From: an uncultured Clostridium sp.
GTDB taxonomy: Bacteria > Bacillota > Clostridia > Lachnospirales > Lachnospiraceae
Length of the DNA: 64,000 nt
Reading direction: 5' to 3'
NCBI GenBank assembly: GCA_945917985.1
Contig: CAMEIH010000010.1
Location: forward strand, 1 to 64,000
The notes below the pieces were generated by a model. It made no database searches and had not been told where the DNA came from. It saw only the letters and a program-made list of their open reading frames with translations. The translations under genes and the position numbers were made by a program. Below are positions 7,547 through 17,703 of the stretch, one piece after another; the first letter of the stretch is position 1; each line of letters begins with the position of its first letter.

Positions 7547-10036
7547 TTACTTTTTACTTTTTCTCGTTTTCTTGTTGACAGGCTTTTCTTCAGTCTCCTC
7601 GATTTCCTTCAATTCTTCCGTTATTTTTCGTGCATTTTCCAGTTCCTGCAAAGCAAATTCTTCCGCTTCTTTTGCTTTCTTTACAGCCTCTTCCACTCTC
7701 TTTTCTGCTTCCAGGGCCTCCTGCTTTGCTTTCTCAACTTCTTGCATAGCGCTCTGTGCTAAAGCTTCTGCATCTTTCGCACGTTTCACTGCAGCTTCTC
7801 TTGCTTTTTTCTTCTCAATCTCTATTTTTTCCTTCTTTGTGTAAGGAATATAAGAATAAATCACAAGGGAAAGAGGAGCCATTTTGATCTGGACAGAATA
7901 GGGTCTTCCGTCCACTTCTCCTTCAGACACATTTTGTGCTCTGGTGGCACGGCTGCTGTTTCCACCATATATTTTGTTGTCTGTATTTAAAAGCTCCTTG
8001 TATTTTCCTTCATAGGGAACCCCCACTGTAAATTCCTGTGGAATTCCTGCGAAGTTTGCAACCAAAAGCAGAGTATCCTCCGGTTTTTCAGCCTTTCTGA
8101 TATAAGAAAGCATGCATTTTTCGGGAGAAATACAGTTGATCCACTCAAATCCTTCCCAGGAAGTGTCCTTGGTATACAATGCCGGCTTTTCCTTATAAAG
8201 GAAATTGAGATCTTTCACCAGCTGATTGATCCCCTTATGCTCCTTATACTGCAAAAGGCTCCATTTTGTCTGTCTTGTCTCGTCAAATTCTTCAAATTCC
8301 GCAATATCCTGTCCCATGAACAAAAGCTTTTTGCCGGGATGGGTCATCATATAGCCGTAAGTAAGTCGCAAGTTTGCAAACTTGTCTTCTCTGGTTCCGG
8401 GCATCTTCCCAATCATCGTTGCCTTGCCATGAACCACTTCATCATGGGAGAATACAGTCATGAAATTCTCACTGTACTGGTAGATCATGCTGAAGGTCAG
8501 TTCATTGTGATGATGGGCACGGAAATAGGGATCAAATTTAATATAGTTCAAATAATCATTCATAAATCCCATGTTCCACTTCATATCAAAGCCAAGACCG
8601 TCATCCTTAGGATCAGCCGTCACCTTTGGCCATGCCGTTGATTCTTCAGCGATCATATATACACCGGGATTTCTTTTCTTCATAATGGAATTTAAATGTT
8701 TTAAAAATTCCACAGCCTCCAGATTTTCATTACCGCCATAAATGTTGGCAACCCACTCTCCGTCCTGTTTTCCGTAATCAAGGTACAGCATGGAAGCCAC
8801 CGCATCCATACGGATACCGTCCACGTGATACTTTTCCACCCAATAGAGTGCATTGGAAATCAGATAATTGGATACCTGCGGTCTTCCGTAATTATAAATC
8901 AGTGTTCCCCAGTGAGGATGCGCTCCCTTTCTGGGATCCATATGCTCATATAAGCAGGTACCATCAAACCTTGAAAGACCATATGTATCTCTTGGGAAAT
9001 GGGCCGGTACCCAGTCAAGAATCACCCCAATTCCCGCCTGATGCAGTGTATCAACAAAATACATAAAATCATCAGCAGTGCCGTATCTGGCGGTAGGTGC
9101 ATAATATCCGATCACCTGATATCCCCAGGAAGCATCCAGGGGATGCTCCATGACAGGCATAAGCTCCACATAGGTGTATCCCATTTCCTTCACATATTCC
9201 GCAATGGCAGGTGCCAGTTCCCTGTAATTTAAATATTCTCCGGTATCATCATTTCTCTTAAATGAGCCAAGATACAGTTCATAGACGCTGACGGGAGCAT
9301 CCTTTGTCTGTCTTTCCTTACGATCCTTCATCCATTCTTTATCCTGCCACTCATAGGATGAAATCTCTCTGACCACAGAGGCTGTCTCAGGTCGGAGCTG
9401 CTGACCGAAAGCATAGGGATCCGCTTTCAGACTGATCACATCACCTTTTGACTTAATCTCATACTTGTAACATTCCCCGGGTAAAACATCGGGAATAAAC
9501 AGCTCAAAGACACCACACTCCTGATTTCTTCTCATCTGATGACGTCTGCCGTCCCAGTGATTAAAATCACCGACGACGCTGACACGGACAGCATTAGGCG
9601 CCCACACGGCAAAAAAAGTACCCTCTGTTCCCTGCAGCGTCATGGGATGTGCACCCAGTTTTTCAAAAGAATCATAGTAAATTCCTGCATTCAGCTTATC
9701 GGCATCCTTTTGATCCATGCCGAAATCGTATCTGTAAGGATCTTTTATGACTTCTGTAATGCCTTCTCCATAATGAACTTCATATTCATACTGATCCGGT
9801 ATCCTGCCGGGCATCAGGCATGCAAAAAAACCGGCTTCATCCACCTGCTCCATCTTTTTCTTCTTCTGATCAGATAAAATCAGATATACTTCCTCTGCTT
9901 CCGGCTGAAAAGTCTGAAAAAGTGTATTTTTAGAGACCGCATGAGGTCCCAGAATCTCATGAGGATTATCCTCCTCAGAATAAATAATCCCTTCCACACG
10001 CGGCCAGTTCATTAATTTATATAACTTATTATCCAT
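7547..10036 (-). CDS. glgB: 1,4-alpha-glucan branching enzyme with coiled-coil C-terminal tail
   Basis: 829 residues, about 100 to 190 more than usual. An N-terminal CBM48-type domain precedes a GH13 catalytic barrel: the nucleophile Asp lies in DGIRMDAVASM, the acid/base Glu in IAEESTAW, and the transition-state Asp in FSHDEVVHGK. It makes alpha-1,6 branches in glycogen. The last 97 or so residues (about 733-829) are an Ala/Lys/Glu-rich helix with a strongly basic end (KKTRKSKK), which is not part of the enzyme fold. No other glg gene is nearby. The tail could tether the enzyme to a partner or to nucleic acid, but this is speculation. Confidence 0.94.
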   Translation of the reverse strand: MDNKLYKLMNWPRVEGIIYSEEDNPHEILGPHAVSKNTLFQTFQPEAEEVYLILSDQKKKKMEQVDEAGFFACLMPGRIPDQYEYEVHYGEGITEVIKDPYRYDFGMDQKDADKLNAGIYYDSFEKLGAHPMTLQGTEGTFFAVWAPNAVRVSVVGDFNHWDGRRHQMRRNQECGVFELFIPDVLPGECYKYEIKSKGDVISLKADPYAFGQQLRPETASVVREISSYEWQDKEWMKDRKERQTKDAPVSVYELYLGSFKRNDDTGEYLNYRELAPAIAEYVKEMGYTYVELMPVMEHPLDASWGYQVIGYYAPTARYGTADDFMYFVDTLHQAGIGVILDWVPAHFPRDTYGLSRFDGTCLYEHMDPRKGAHPHWGTLIYNYGRPQVSNYLISNALYWVEKYHVDGIRMDAVASMLYLDYGKQDGEWVANIYGGNENLEAVEFLKHLNSIMKKRNPGVYMIAEESTAWPKVTADPKDDGLGFDMKWNMGFMNDYLNYIKFDPYFRAHHHNELTFSMIYQYSENFMTVFSHDEVVHGKATMIGKMPGTREDKFANLRLTYGYMMTHPGKKLLFMGQDIAEFEEFDETRQTKWSLLQYKEHKGINQLVKDLNFLYKEKPALYTKDTSWEGFEWINCISPEKCMLSYIRKAEKPEDTLLLVANFAGIPQEFTVGVPYEGKYKELLNTDNKIYGGNSSRATRAQNVSEGEVDGRPYSVQIKMAPLSLVIYSYIPYTKKEKIEIEKKKAREAAVKRAKDAEALAQSAMQEVEKAKQEALEAEKRVEEAVKKAKEAEEFALQELENARKITEELKEIEETEEKPVNKKTRKSKK

Positions 10037-10161
10037 AAGATATTCCCCCGTTTTCTTTTATTTTGAATTCAAATTCTTTAGCATTATTTTATCAAAGATA
10101 TCTGTACAGCACAAGTCTCAAGTGCTACAATCTAACTATCATAGATAAAGGATGTGTAATT

Positions 10162-10458
10162 ATGTACGAAACATTAAATTCCAAAGATTTTGATTTTTTG
10201 AACGAGGATGACAAGGAGCTTTTAAACCGCGTCAGTGCCTATTCCGAGAAGGTTCTCGGCGATGTCAGCCCTGAGCAGGTGCGGATTTCCGAACAGCTTG
10301 ACAAGCTGAGACCTGTCATGCAGGAGCTTGCGGAAGAAAGAAAAACATCACTGGAAGATATTTTCATTAAATATATGGATCTGGCCAGTCTTGTGCTTGC
10401 CAAGAAGGATGAGAAATTTAAAGAGGATATGCAGGATTTCGATGTCACTGAATTTTAA
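10162..10458 (+). CDS. Conserved hypothetical protein, 98 residues
   Basis: Unrecognised. 98 residues, acidic, mostly helical, no signal peptide or membrane segment. The ATG at 10162 (MYETLNSKDF) has AAAGGAT ten bases upstream; the open frame extends further but without a ribosome site. It is a single-gene transcription unit ended by a strong terminator shared with the convergent serA. Composition resembles small soluble proteins common in Lachnospiraceae; function unknown. Confidence 0.7.
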   Translation: MYETLNSKDFDFLNEDDKELLNRVSAYSEKVLGDVSPEQVRISEQLDKLRPVMQELAEERKTSLEDIFIKYMDLASLVLAKKDEKFKEDMQDFDVTEF

Positions 10459-10470
10459 CCTTACATTCAA

Positions 10471-10504
10471 AAAGGACAGCGGTTACTTATCACCGCTGTC
10501 CTTT
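10471..10504. terminator. Bidirectional rho-independent terminator
   Basis: A 13-bp perfect stem (10471-10483 with 10492-10504), 8-nt loop, with an A-run before and a T-run after, so it can act on both strands. It separates the 98-residue gene from convergent serA. Confidence 0.85.
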
Positions 10505-10516
10505 TTATTATGATTT

Positions 10517-11680
10517 TTACTTTACAACTCTTACTCTGAAAACACCTTCGATTGACTTCAATTTATCGATAATTGCTTTCTCCGCAGGCTGCTCAAGATC
10601 GAGCATGGTATATGCCACTTCTCCTCTTGATTTGTTCATCATATCTGTGATATTGATTCCCTCATCGCCAAAGCAGGCTGTAAATTTTGTGATCATGTTG
10701 GCGATATTCTTATGGAAAATGGCAACACGGCCCGCCTGGTTACATACACCCATGTCGCAGTTTGGATAATTCACGCTGTTAGCAATATTGCCGTTCTTTA
10801 AGTAATTCATCATTTCCTTGACAGCCATCTTCGCACAGTTGTCTTCCGACTCCTCTGTGGAAGCGCCAAGATGAGGTATCACGATACATCCCTCCTGTCC
10901 TGCTGTTGTGGGATTCGGGAAATCGGACACATACTTGCGAACCTTTCCTGCTTTGATTCCATCCAGAACATCTTTTTCATTTACCAAAAGATCTCTCGCA
11001 AAATTAAGAATGATCACACCATCCTTCATTTTGTCAATGGCATCTTTGTTGATCATGCCTTTGGTAGAATCAAGAAGAGGAACATGGATTGTGATAATAT
11101 CACAGGTCTCATAAATATCCTCAACATTAAGCACATGCTTTACATCACGGCTTAAATTCCATGCAGCATCAACGGACACATAAGGGTCATAACCATAAAC
11201 TTCCATACCGAGATGTTTTGCTGCATTGGCAACCTTGACACCGATAGCACCAAGACCGATGATACCGAGCTTCTTTCCCTGAATTTCCGTTCCTGCAAAT
11301 TTTTTCTTTTCCTTCTCGGCAGCCTTCGCGATATTTTCGTCGCCCTTATCAGACTGAACCCAGTTGATACCGCCGATCACATCTCTTGATGCAAGAAGCA
11401 TACCGGCAATCACAAGTTCCTTTACACCGTTTGCATTGGCACCCGGAGTGTTAAAGACAACAATACCTTTTTCGGCACATTTATCAAGAGGAATATTATT
11501 AACGCCGGCACCTGCTCTTGCCACGGCAAGAAGGTTATCAGACAATTCCATATCATGCATGGCGGCACTTCTTACCAGAATACCATCCGCCTCATTCACA
11601 TCTTCTGTTTTTGTAAATTCTTCTGTGAAATCATCAAGTCCGATTTTGGAAATCGGATTCAGACAATAATATTTAAACAT
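10517..11680 (-). CDS. serA: D-3-phosphoglycerate dehydrogenase
   Basis: 387 residues: substrate-binding domain, Rossmann NAD domain (GIIGLGAIGVKVANAA), the catalytic His in VIPHLGASTEES and a C-terminal ACT-like domain beginning about residue 315 (GINITDMMNKSRGEVAYTM). It oxidises 3-phosphoglycerate to 3-phosphohydroxypyruvate, the entry to serine. The ACT domain suggests serine feedback. It follows serC by 14 bp with a GGAG ribosome site, so the two are an operon. Confidence 0.94.
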   Translation of the reverse strand: MFKYYCLNPISKIGLDDFTEEFTKTEDVNEADGILVRSAAMHDMELSDNLLAVARAGAGVNNIPLDKCAEKGIVVFNTPGANANGVKELVIAGMLLASRDVIGGINWVQSDKGDENIAKAAEKEKKKFAGTEIQGKKLGIIGLGAIGVKVANAAKHLGMEVYGYDPYVSVDAAWNLSRDVKHVLNVEDIYETCDIITIHVPLLDSTKGMINKDAIDKMKDGVIILNFARDLLVNEKDVLDGIKAGKVRKYVSDFPNPTTAGQEGCIVIPHLGASTEESEDNCAKMAVKEMMNYLKNGNIANSVNYPNCDMGVCNQAGRVAIFHKNIANMITKFTACFGDEGINITDMMNKSRGEVAYTMLDLEQPAEKAIIDKLKSIEGVFRVRVVK

Positions 11681-11694
11681 AGCTGTTCTCCTCT

Positions 11695-12777
11695 TTACCC
11701 ATTGTTTTTCTCAAATTCGCGCATAAATTCAACCAGCTTCTCCACGCCTTCAATGGGCATAGCATTATAGATGCTGGCACGCATACCACCAACAGTTCTG
11801 TGACCTTTCAGATTTTCAAAGCCGGCTTCCTTTGCCTCTTTTACGAACTTGGCATCCAGCTCTGCGTCACCTGTCACAAAAGGTACATTCATAAGAGATC
11901 TGTCTTCTTTTCTTACCGTACCCTTGAAAAGTTTACTTTCGTCAAGGAAATCATAAAGAATCTTGGCCTTCTTTTCGTTGCGTTCCTTCATTGCTTCAAG
12001 ACCGCCCATCTTTTTCAGCCACTTGAATACCTTACCGCAAATATAAATTCCATATGCCGGAGGCGTATTGTATAAAGAGTCAGCATCTGCATGAATTTTG
12101 TACTTCAACATGGTTGGGGTTCCCGGAAGGGTATCCTCCGTGATCAGATCCTCTCTGATGATCACAATTACCACACCTGCAGGTCCGATGTTCTTCTGAA
12201 CGCCGCCATAAATAACTCCGTATTTGGTAACATCTACCGGCTCTGACAAAAAGCAGGAAGAAACATCGGCCACCAATGTATGTCCTTTTGTGTTGGGAAG
12301 TGTTTTGAACTTGGTTCCGTAAATGGTATTATTCTCACAAATATACACATAGTCTACATCTTCGGGAATATCGAGATCAGAGCAGTCCGGAATATAAGAA
12401 AAAGTCTTATCTGCAGAGGATGCAACCTCTATGGCTTCTCCATAAATCTTAGCTTCCTGATATGCCTTCTTAGCCCACTGACCGGTTACGATATAAGCAG
12501 CCTTTCTGTTCTTCATCAGATTCATGGGAATCATGGCAAACTGCTGGCTTGCACCACCCTGCAAAAACAATACCTTGTAATTGTCCGGTATGTTCATCAG
12601 TTCTCTTAAGTCAGCTTCCGCCTCTTTGATAATGGTGTCATATGCCTTGGAACGATGGCTCATTTCCATAACTGACATGCCTGTTCCTCTGTAATCTAAC
12701 ATTTCATCTGCAGCTTCTTTTAGTACTTCTTCAGGTAAAACTGCGGGACCTGCTGAAAAGTTGTAAACTCTGGCCAC
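11695..12777 (-). CDS. serC: Phosphoserine aminotransferase
   Basis: 360 residues, normal length. It converts 3-phosphohydroxypyruvate and glutamate to phosphoserine, using PLP bound to the Lys in GGVQKNIGPAG. The N-terminal NFSAGPAVLPEEVL segment is family-typical. The start codon is GTG at 12777 with AGGAGG upstream. It heads the serC-serA operon behind a good promoter; serB is not present here. Confidence 0.95.
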   Translation of the reverse strand: MARVYNFSAGPAVLPEEVLKEAADEMLDYRGTGMSVMEMSHRSKAYDTIIKEAEADLRELMNIPDNYKVLFLQGGASQQFAMIPMNLMKNRKAAYIVTGQWAKKAYQEAKIYGEAIEVASSADKTFSYIPDCSDLDIPEDVDYVYICENNTIYGTKFKTLPNTKGHTLVADVSSCFLSEPVDVTKYGVIYGGVQKNIGPAGVVIVIIREDLITEDTLPGTPTMLKYKIHADADSLYNTPPAYGIYICGKVFKWLKKMGGLEAMKERNEKKAKILYDFLDESKLFKGTVRKEDRSLMNVPFVTGDAELDAKFVKEAKEAGFENLKGHRTVGGMRASIYNAMPIEGVEKLVEFMREFEKNNG

Positions 12778-12842
12778 TTTATCTTCCTCCTGTCAGGGAT
12801 ATCCCCACTTAATTTAGTTATAGCATAAAATCATTTCCTCAT

Positions 12843-12871
12843 ATTTTAAACCGATTTAACACTTTAGTCAA
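12843..12871 (-). promoter_or_regulatory. Sigma-A type promoter for serC-serA
   Basis: Minus strand TTGACT (12871-12866), 17-bp spacer, TAAAAT (12848-12843). It lies about 65 bp before the serC start. Confidence 0.6.
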
Positions 12872-12876
12872 CTGCT

Positions 12877-14280
12877 TTAGTAAAACATCACACACGGTGT
12901 TCCGATCTCCACCATATCATAAAGCTTTGCCACTTCATCAAGAGGCGTATTGACACAGCCATGAGATCCGTTCGTTTTGTAAATTTCACCGCCATATTCA
13001 CTTCTCCAGGAGGAGTCATGAATTCCGATCGCACCTTTTACAGGGATCCAGTATTTTACGAAAGTTTCATAATCTTCTCCGCGGAGTATCCTGTTTTTCT
13101 GCTTGGCATATACATAGTTGGTTCCACAAGGAGTTCCTCTTCTGAGGGAAGTATTACCCGTCACCACACTTGTTTCAATGACAAGCCGGCCTTTTTCATA
13201 ATAATAGAGCTTCTGCTCCGTCATATCCACTTCTATATAGGTATCTCCGATATCATCAAGTCCCTGTTTTTGAGCTGTCTGAATATATTCCGGTGTATGT
13301 ACTTCAGACTTTTTGTTAAGAAAAGCATTCAGGAGATATTCTTTTTCCGCTTCGCGGTCAATTTCATTCCCGTAAATGCCGCCCTTTACCATTACAGTTT
13401 CTCCCCGGGTTGCATGAAAAAGTCTTGTAGTGCCGACAGTATCATATTTGTCAGCCAGGGCATCCACAAAAGCGTAAACTTTTTCCTCATCCGTACAAAG
13501 ATTTCCATCTTCGCCAATAACAAAATCTCCGTCACTGTCAAGCAGGAGAAAATCAGCGGCAATACCCTGGTTAATGGGAACCTGTTTCTCTCCCATCTGA
13601 TAGATAATATTGCAATTCTGATATTCGGAGATCAAATCCCACAGTTTTAGAGTGTCTTCCATGTCCTTAGTAAGCGGCAGGTCTTTGTAACAGCCGGCTG
13701 CTTCCAGATCAATCTCCGGCTTCAGATTTTCAAAGGAACTATAAATCAGTTTCTTGGCCATTGCACCGTCAAATGCATGCTTTCTCTCGTTGACAAGATA
13801 ATATCCGTTATCCCCTTTCAGAATCCGGATACGTCTGTCATCCATATTCTTTCCGTCCGTGATTCCGAAGCTTTTCAGTTTTTTCTCAAACAGCTCTTTA
13901 TCATATTCCATGACAGGCTGTATTGTTTTATCTTTAGCGGATGCTTTCAGATTGTCAATCCAAAGATAAGGATTCTGCCTCTCCTGATACAATTCAAGAG
14001 ATTCTTCAAAGGAGAAAGAAAGATGTACCTCATCGGCTGATATGGTATAGGACTTACCATCTCCCATAAAGATGGTAAGTCCTTCATAGTCATACTTTTT
14101 TAAAAGTTCGTCATTAATCTCATTGATACTTTTTCCGGTACAATATACGCCATTGATCCATGTTCCGTAGCTGAACCCGCCACTGTAATACCTGGACAAT
14201 CCCAGGTACATGGCAAACAGAGAAACCAATATCAGTGAAAAACCAATTATGCATCCTTTTAATATGATATTTTTTTTCAT
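12877..14280 (-). CDS. L,D-transpeptidase (YkuD family), membrane-anchored
   Basis: 467 residues. One N-terminal transmembrane helix (about 9-30) anchors the protein outside the cell. A middle region (about 40-330) resembles the PG_binding_4 repeats found in Clostridial enzymes, and the C-terminal YkuD domain holds the His and Cys motif in IGIHDS and SHGCVNTP. It should form 3-3 peptide cross-links in peptidoglycan or attach proteins to it. It begins 2 bp after ilvB, so it may be read with the ilvB transcript although unrelated in function. Confidence 0.9.
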   Translation of the reverse strand: MKKNIILKGCIIGFSLILVSLFAMYLGLSRYYSGGFSYGTWINGVYCTGKSINEINDELLKKYDYEGLTIFMGDGKSYTISADEVHLSFSFEESLELYQERQNPYLWIDNLKASAKDKTIQPVMEYDKELFEKKLKSFGITDGKNMDDRRIRILKGDNGYYLVNERKHAFDGAMAKKLIYSSFENLKPEIDLEAAGCYKDLPLTKDMEDTLKLWDLISEYQNCNIIYQMGEKQVPINQGIAADFLLLDSDGDFVIGEDGNLCTDEEKVYAFVDALADKYDTVGTTRLFHATRGETVMVKGGIYGNEIDREAEKEYLLNAFLNKKSEVHTPEYIQTAQKQGLDDIGDTYIEVDMTEQKLYYYEKGRLVIETSVVTGNTSLRRGTPCGTNYVYAKQKNRILRGEDYETFVKYWIPVKGAIGIHDSSWRSEYGGEIYKTNGSHGCVNTPLDEVAKLYDMVEIGTPCVMFY

Positions 14281-14282
14281 TT

Positions 14283-15962
14283 CTATTCTTTATTCTTCAG
14301 ATCCGACTCATCAAAAGCATCACTGATGGCTGCTCCGGCAGGTACCATAGGAAATACCTTGTCATCCTCCGGTATCATGCACTCGATCAATACCGGTCTG
14401 TTCATTTGAATTGCGCTTCTGACAGCATCTGCAACCTCTTCCTTCTTTGTGACTCTGATTGCTTCGCAGCCAAGTCCCTTAGCAACCATGCAGAAATCCA
14501 CACTGTCATTCAGAACGGTCTGGGAATAGCGCTTTCCATAGAACAGTGTCTGCCATTGTCTTACCATGCCGAGAACATGATTGTTGATCACTACCTGAAT
14601 CACAGGAATATTGTAACGGCTTGCAGTTGCCAGTTCATTCATATTCATGCGGAAGCATCCGTCGCCGGCAATATTGATGCAGATTTTGTCGGGTCTTCCC
14701 ATCTTGGCACCGATACAGGCTCCGAGACCATATCCCATGGTTCCAAGACCGCCTGATGAAAGGAAGGTTCTGGGCTCAGAATATTTGTAATACTGAGCTG
14801 CCCACATCTGATGCTGGCCTACATCCGTAGTGATGATTGCCTTACCCTCTGTCACATTGTCTATCTCTTCCATGATGTAAGGACATGACAGCCCATGCTC
14901 TTCGTATCTGAGTGGATATTTTTCCTTTAACTCTTTTATATGCTTCATCCACTCAGAATGTTCCATCTGCGGAAGCTCTTTATTGATTTTTTGTAAGACT
15001 TCTTTCAGATCACCCACAACATAGGCATCACAGTGAATGTTCTTGTTGATTTCCGCCGCATCGATGTCAATATGTAACACCTTGGCTCCCTGCGCAAATT
15101 TAGATGCATTTCCCACTACACGATCAGAAAATCTTGCACCCAATGCAATCAGAAGATCACAGTTGCTGACACCAAAATTCGATGTCTTTGTTCCATGCAT
15201 ACCGATCATTCCTGTGTAATAATCGCTGTGCCCGTCCATTACCCCTTTTCCCATAAGGGTATCACAGACAGGCGCATCAAGAAGCTTTGACAGTTCTCTT
15301 ACTTCTTTGTATGCTCCGGAGATAACGGCACCACCGCCTACGTAAATATAAGGCTTCTTTGATGCTTTTAAAAGCTCAACGGCCTTTTTGATATCTTCCT
15401 GCGTATACTTGCAGGGGGAAACCGCAGGCACCGGATATACTTTTTCATACTCGCAGGTATTTGCCGTCACATCTTTTGTAATATCCACAAGCACAGGACC
15501 GGGACGTCCTGTTTTTGCAATGGTAAATGCCTTGCGTAGCGTATCTGCCAGAATGTTTACATCCTTAACAATATAGCCATGTTTTGTGATCGGCATGGTC
15601 ACACCTGCAATATCAACCTCCTGGAAAGAATCTTTTCCGAGAAGAGGCAGATTTACATTACAGGTAATTGCCACCATTGGTACGGAATCCATATAAGCCG
15701 TTGCAATACCGGTCACCAGATTCGTAGCGCCGGGACCACTTGTGGCAAGACATACTCCTACTTTTCCGGTTGCTCTCGCATAGCCGTCTGCCGCATGAGC
15801 TGCCCCTTGTTCGTGGGATGTTAAGATATGCCTGATTTCATCGCTGTGCTTATATAAGGCATCATATACATTTAAGATGGTACCACCCGGATATCCGAAG
15901 ACAGTGTCAACACCCTGTTCTTTTAAACATTCAACAACTATTTCTGCACCTGTCAGCTGCAT
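14283..15962 (-). CDS. ilvB: Acetolactate synthase, catalytic subunit
   Basis: 559 residues. The thiamine-diphosphate motif runs from GDGCFRMN to VINNH, and the N-terminal EQGAAHAADGYARATGK segment carries the catalytic Glu-equivalent region. It condenses pyruvate to acetolactate (valine, leucine) or with 2-ketobutyrate (isoleucine). No ilvN regulatory subunit is encoded next to it, so regulation must come from a gene elsewhere or be absent. ilvD is directly upstream on the same strand; GGAGG precedes the start. Confidence 0.95.
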   Translation of the reverse strand: MQLTGAEIVVECLKEQGVDTVFGYPGGTILNVYDALYKHSDEIRHILTSHEQGAAHAADGYARATGKVGVCLATSGPGATNLVTGIATAYMDSVPMVAITCNVNLPLLGKDSFQEVDIAGVTMPITKHGYIVKDVNILADTLRKAFTIAKTGRPGPVLVDITKDVTANTCEYEKVYPVPAVSPCKYTQEDIKKAVELLKASKKPYIYVGGGAVISGAYKEVRELSKLLDAPVCDTLMGKGVMDGHSDYYTGMIGMHGTKTSNFGVSNCDLLIALGARFSDRVVGNASKFAQGAKVLHIDIDAAEINKNIHCDAYVVGDLKEVLQKINKELPQMEHSEWMKHIKELKEKYPLRYEEHGLSCPYIMEEIDNVTEGKAIITTDVGQHQMWAAQYYKYSEPRTFLSSGGLGTMGYGLGACIGAKMGRPDKICINIAGDGCFRMNMNELATASRYNIPVIQVVINNHVLGMVRQWQTLFYGKRYSQTVLNDSVDFCMVAKGLGCEAIRVTKKEEVADAVRSAIQMNRPVLIECMIPEDDKVFPMVPAGAAISDAFDESDLKNKE

Positions 15963-16015
15963 TTTTCGATCCTCCGCTTATCTCTTTTGATTTTATGACA
16001 ATTTCATAGATATCA

Positions 16016-17686
16016 TTACTTCCTGGGGATTTCAAGAATAGCACCCCTGTTACCGCTTGTGACCATTTCTCTGTATCTTGCAAGATAACCTGAAGTAACT
16101 TTAGGCTCTCTCGGCTGCCACTTTGCTAATCTTGCAGCCATCTCCTCATCGGAAACCTTAACATCAAGCTTCATCTCAGGGATATTGATGCTGATAATAT
16201 CTCCCTCTTCCACCAGCGCAATTGGACCACCAACAGCTGCTTCCGGTGAAACATGACCGATGGAAGCACCGCGTGATGCACCTGAAAAACGTCCATCGGT
16301 AATCAGGGCTACGGAAGATCCAAGTCCCATTCCGGCAATTGCTGATGTGGGATTGAGCATTTCCCGCATACCCGGGCCGCCTTTCGGTCCTTCATAGCGG
16401 ATTACCACTACATCACCCGCTACGATCTTTCCGCCTTTGATTGCTGCAATCGCATCCTCTTCACAGTCAAATACTCTTGCAGGTCCTTCATGTACCATCA
16501 TCTCTTCCACAACGGCAGAGCGCTTCACCACACTTCCGTCAGGAGCAAGATTGCCTTTCAGCACTGCAAGACCTCCGGTTTTTGAATAAGGATTCTCTAC
16601 CGGTCTGATTACTTCCGGATTTTTGTTGACAGCCCCTGCAATGTTTTCTCCAATTGTTTTCCCTGTGACTGTCATGCAGTCTGTATGTAAAAGTCCGATA
16701 TCTGCAAGTTCTTTCATAACCGCATAAACACCACCAGCTTCATTTAAGTCTTCCATATATGTAGGACCTGCCGGTGCAAGATGGCAGAGATTCGGTGTCT
16801 TTGCACTGATTTCATTTGCAAAGGCAATGTCAAAATCAAAACCGATCTCGTGGGCAATAGCAGGAAGATGCAGCATGGAATTAGTGGAACATCCCAGCGC
16901 CATATCAACGGTAAGTGCATTTAAAATTGCATCCTTTGTCATGATATCTCTTGGTCTGATATCTTTTTTCAGCATTTCCATAACAGCCATTCCCGCATGT
17001 TTTGCAAGCTTGATTCTATCCGAATAAACAGCCGGAATGGTGCCGTTTCCTCTAAGTCCCATTCCAAGTGCCTCTGTCAGGCAATTCATAGAGTTTGCCG
17101 TATACATACCAGAACAGGAACCACAGGTTGGACAGACTTTTTCTTCAAACTCTCTCAGTTCCTCCTCTGTCATAGTGCCTGCTGCGTGGGAACCAACTGC
17201 CTCAAACATGGAGGACAAGCTTCTCTTCTGTCCCTTCACATGGCCGGCCAGCATCGGTCCACCGGAAACAAACACGGTAGGAACATTGATTCTTGCCGCC
17301 GCCATCAACAGACCCGGAACATTTTTATCACAGTTCGGAACCATAACAAGTGCATCAAACTGATGGGCAAGCGCCATACATTCCGTGGAATCGGCAATCA
17401 GATCTCTTGTCACAAGAGAATATTTCATACCGATGTGTCCCATAGCAATACCGTCACATACTGCAATTGCCGGGAACACAACAGGAACGCCTCCCGCCTC
17501 TGCAACGCCAAGCTTGACAGCATTTACAATTTTATCAAGGTTCATATGTCCGGGAACAATTTCATTGTATGAACTGACGATACCCACCATGGGCTTTTTC
17601 ATCTCTTCTTCCGTAAATCCCAATGCATGAAACAAACTTCTGTGGGGCGCCTGCTGGGTGCCTGTCTTTACATTGTCACTTCTCAT
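16016..17686 (-). CDS. ilvD: Dihydroxy-acid dehydratase
   Basis: 556 residues. Iron-sulfur ligands are visible in NCDKNVPG and [15 protein letters not shown], and the C-terminal [11 protein letters not shown] motif is intact. It dehydrates 2,3-dihydroxy-3-methyl acids to the 2-keto acids of valine and isoleucine. Two in-frame ATGs exist; I prefer 17686 because it lies eight bases from AGGAG, whereas 17692 is only two bases away. It stands between the glycosyltransferase and ilvB. Confidence 0.95.
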   Translation of the reverse strand: MRSDNVKTGTQQAPHRSLFHALGFTEEEMKKPMVGIVSSYNEIVPGHMNLDKIVNAVKLGVAEAGGVPVVFPAIAVCDGIAMGHIGMKYSLVTRDLIADSTECMALAHQFDALVMVPNCDKNVPGLLMAAARINVPTVFVSGGPMLAGHVKGQKRSLSSMFEAVGSHAAGTMTEEELREFEEKVCPTCGSCSGMYTANSMNCLTEALGMGLRGNGTIPAVYSDRIKLAKHAGMAVMEMLKKDIRPRDIMTKDAILNALTVDMALGCSTNSMLHLPAIAHEIGFDFDIAFANEISAKTPNLCHLAPAGPTYMEDLNEAGGVYAVMKELADIGLLHTDCMTVTGKTIGENIAGAVNKNPEVIRPVENPYSKTGGLAVLKGNLAPDGSVVKRSAVVEEMMVHEGPARVFDCEEDAIAAIKGGKIVAGDVVVIRYEGPKGGPGMREMLNPTSAIAGMGLGSSVALITDGRFSGASRGASIGHVSPEAAVGGPIALVEEGDIISINIPEMKLDVKVSDEEMAARLAKWQPREPKVTSGYLARYREMVTSGNRGAILEIPRK

Positions 17687-17703
17687 TTTCATCTCTCCTT
17701 TAG

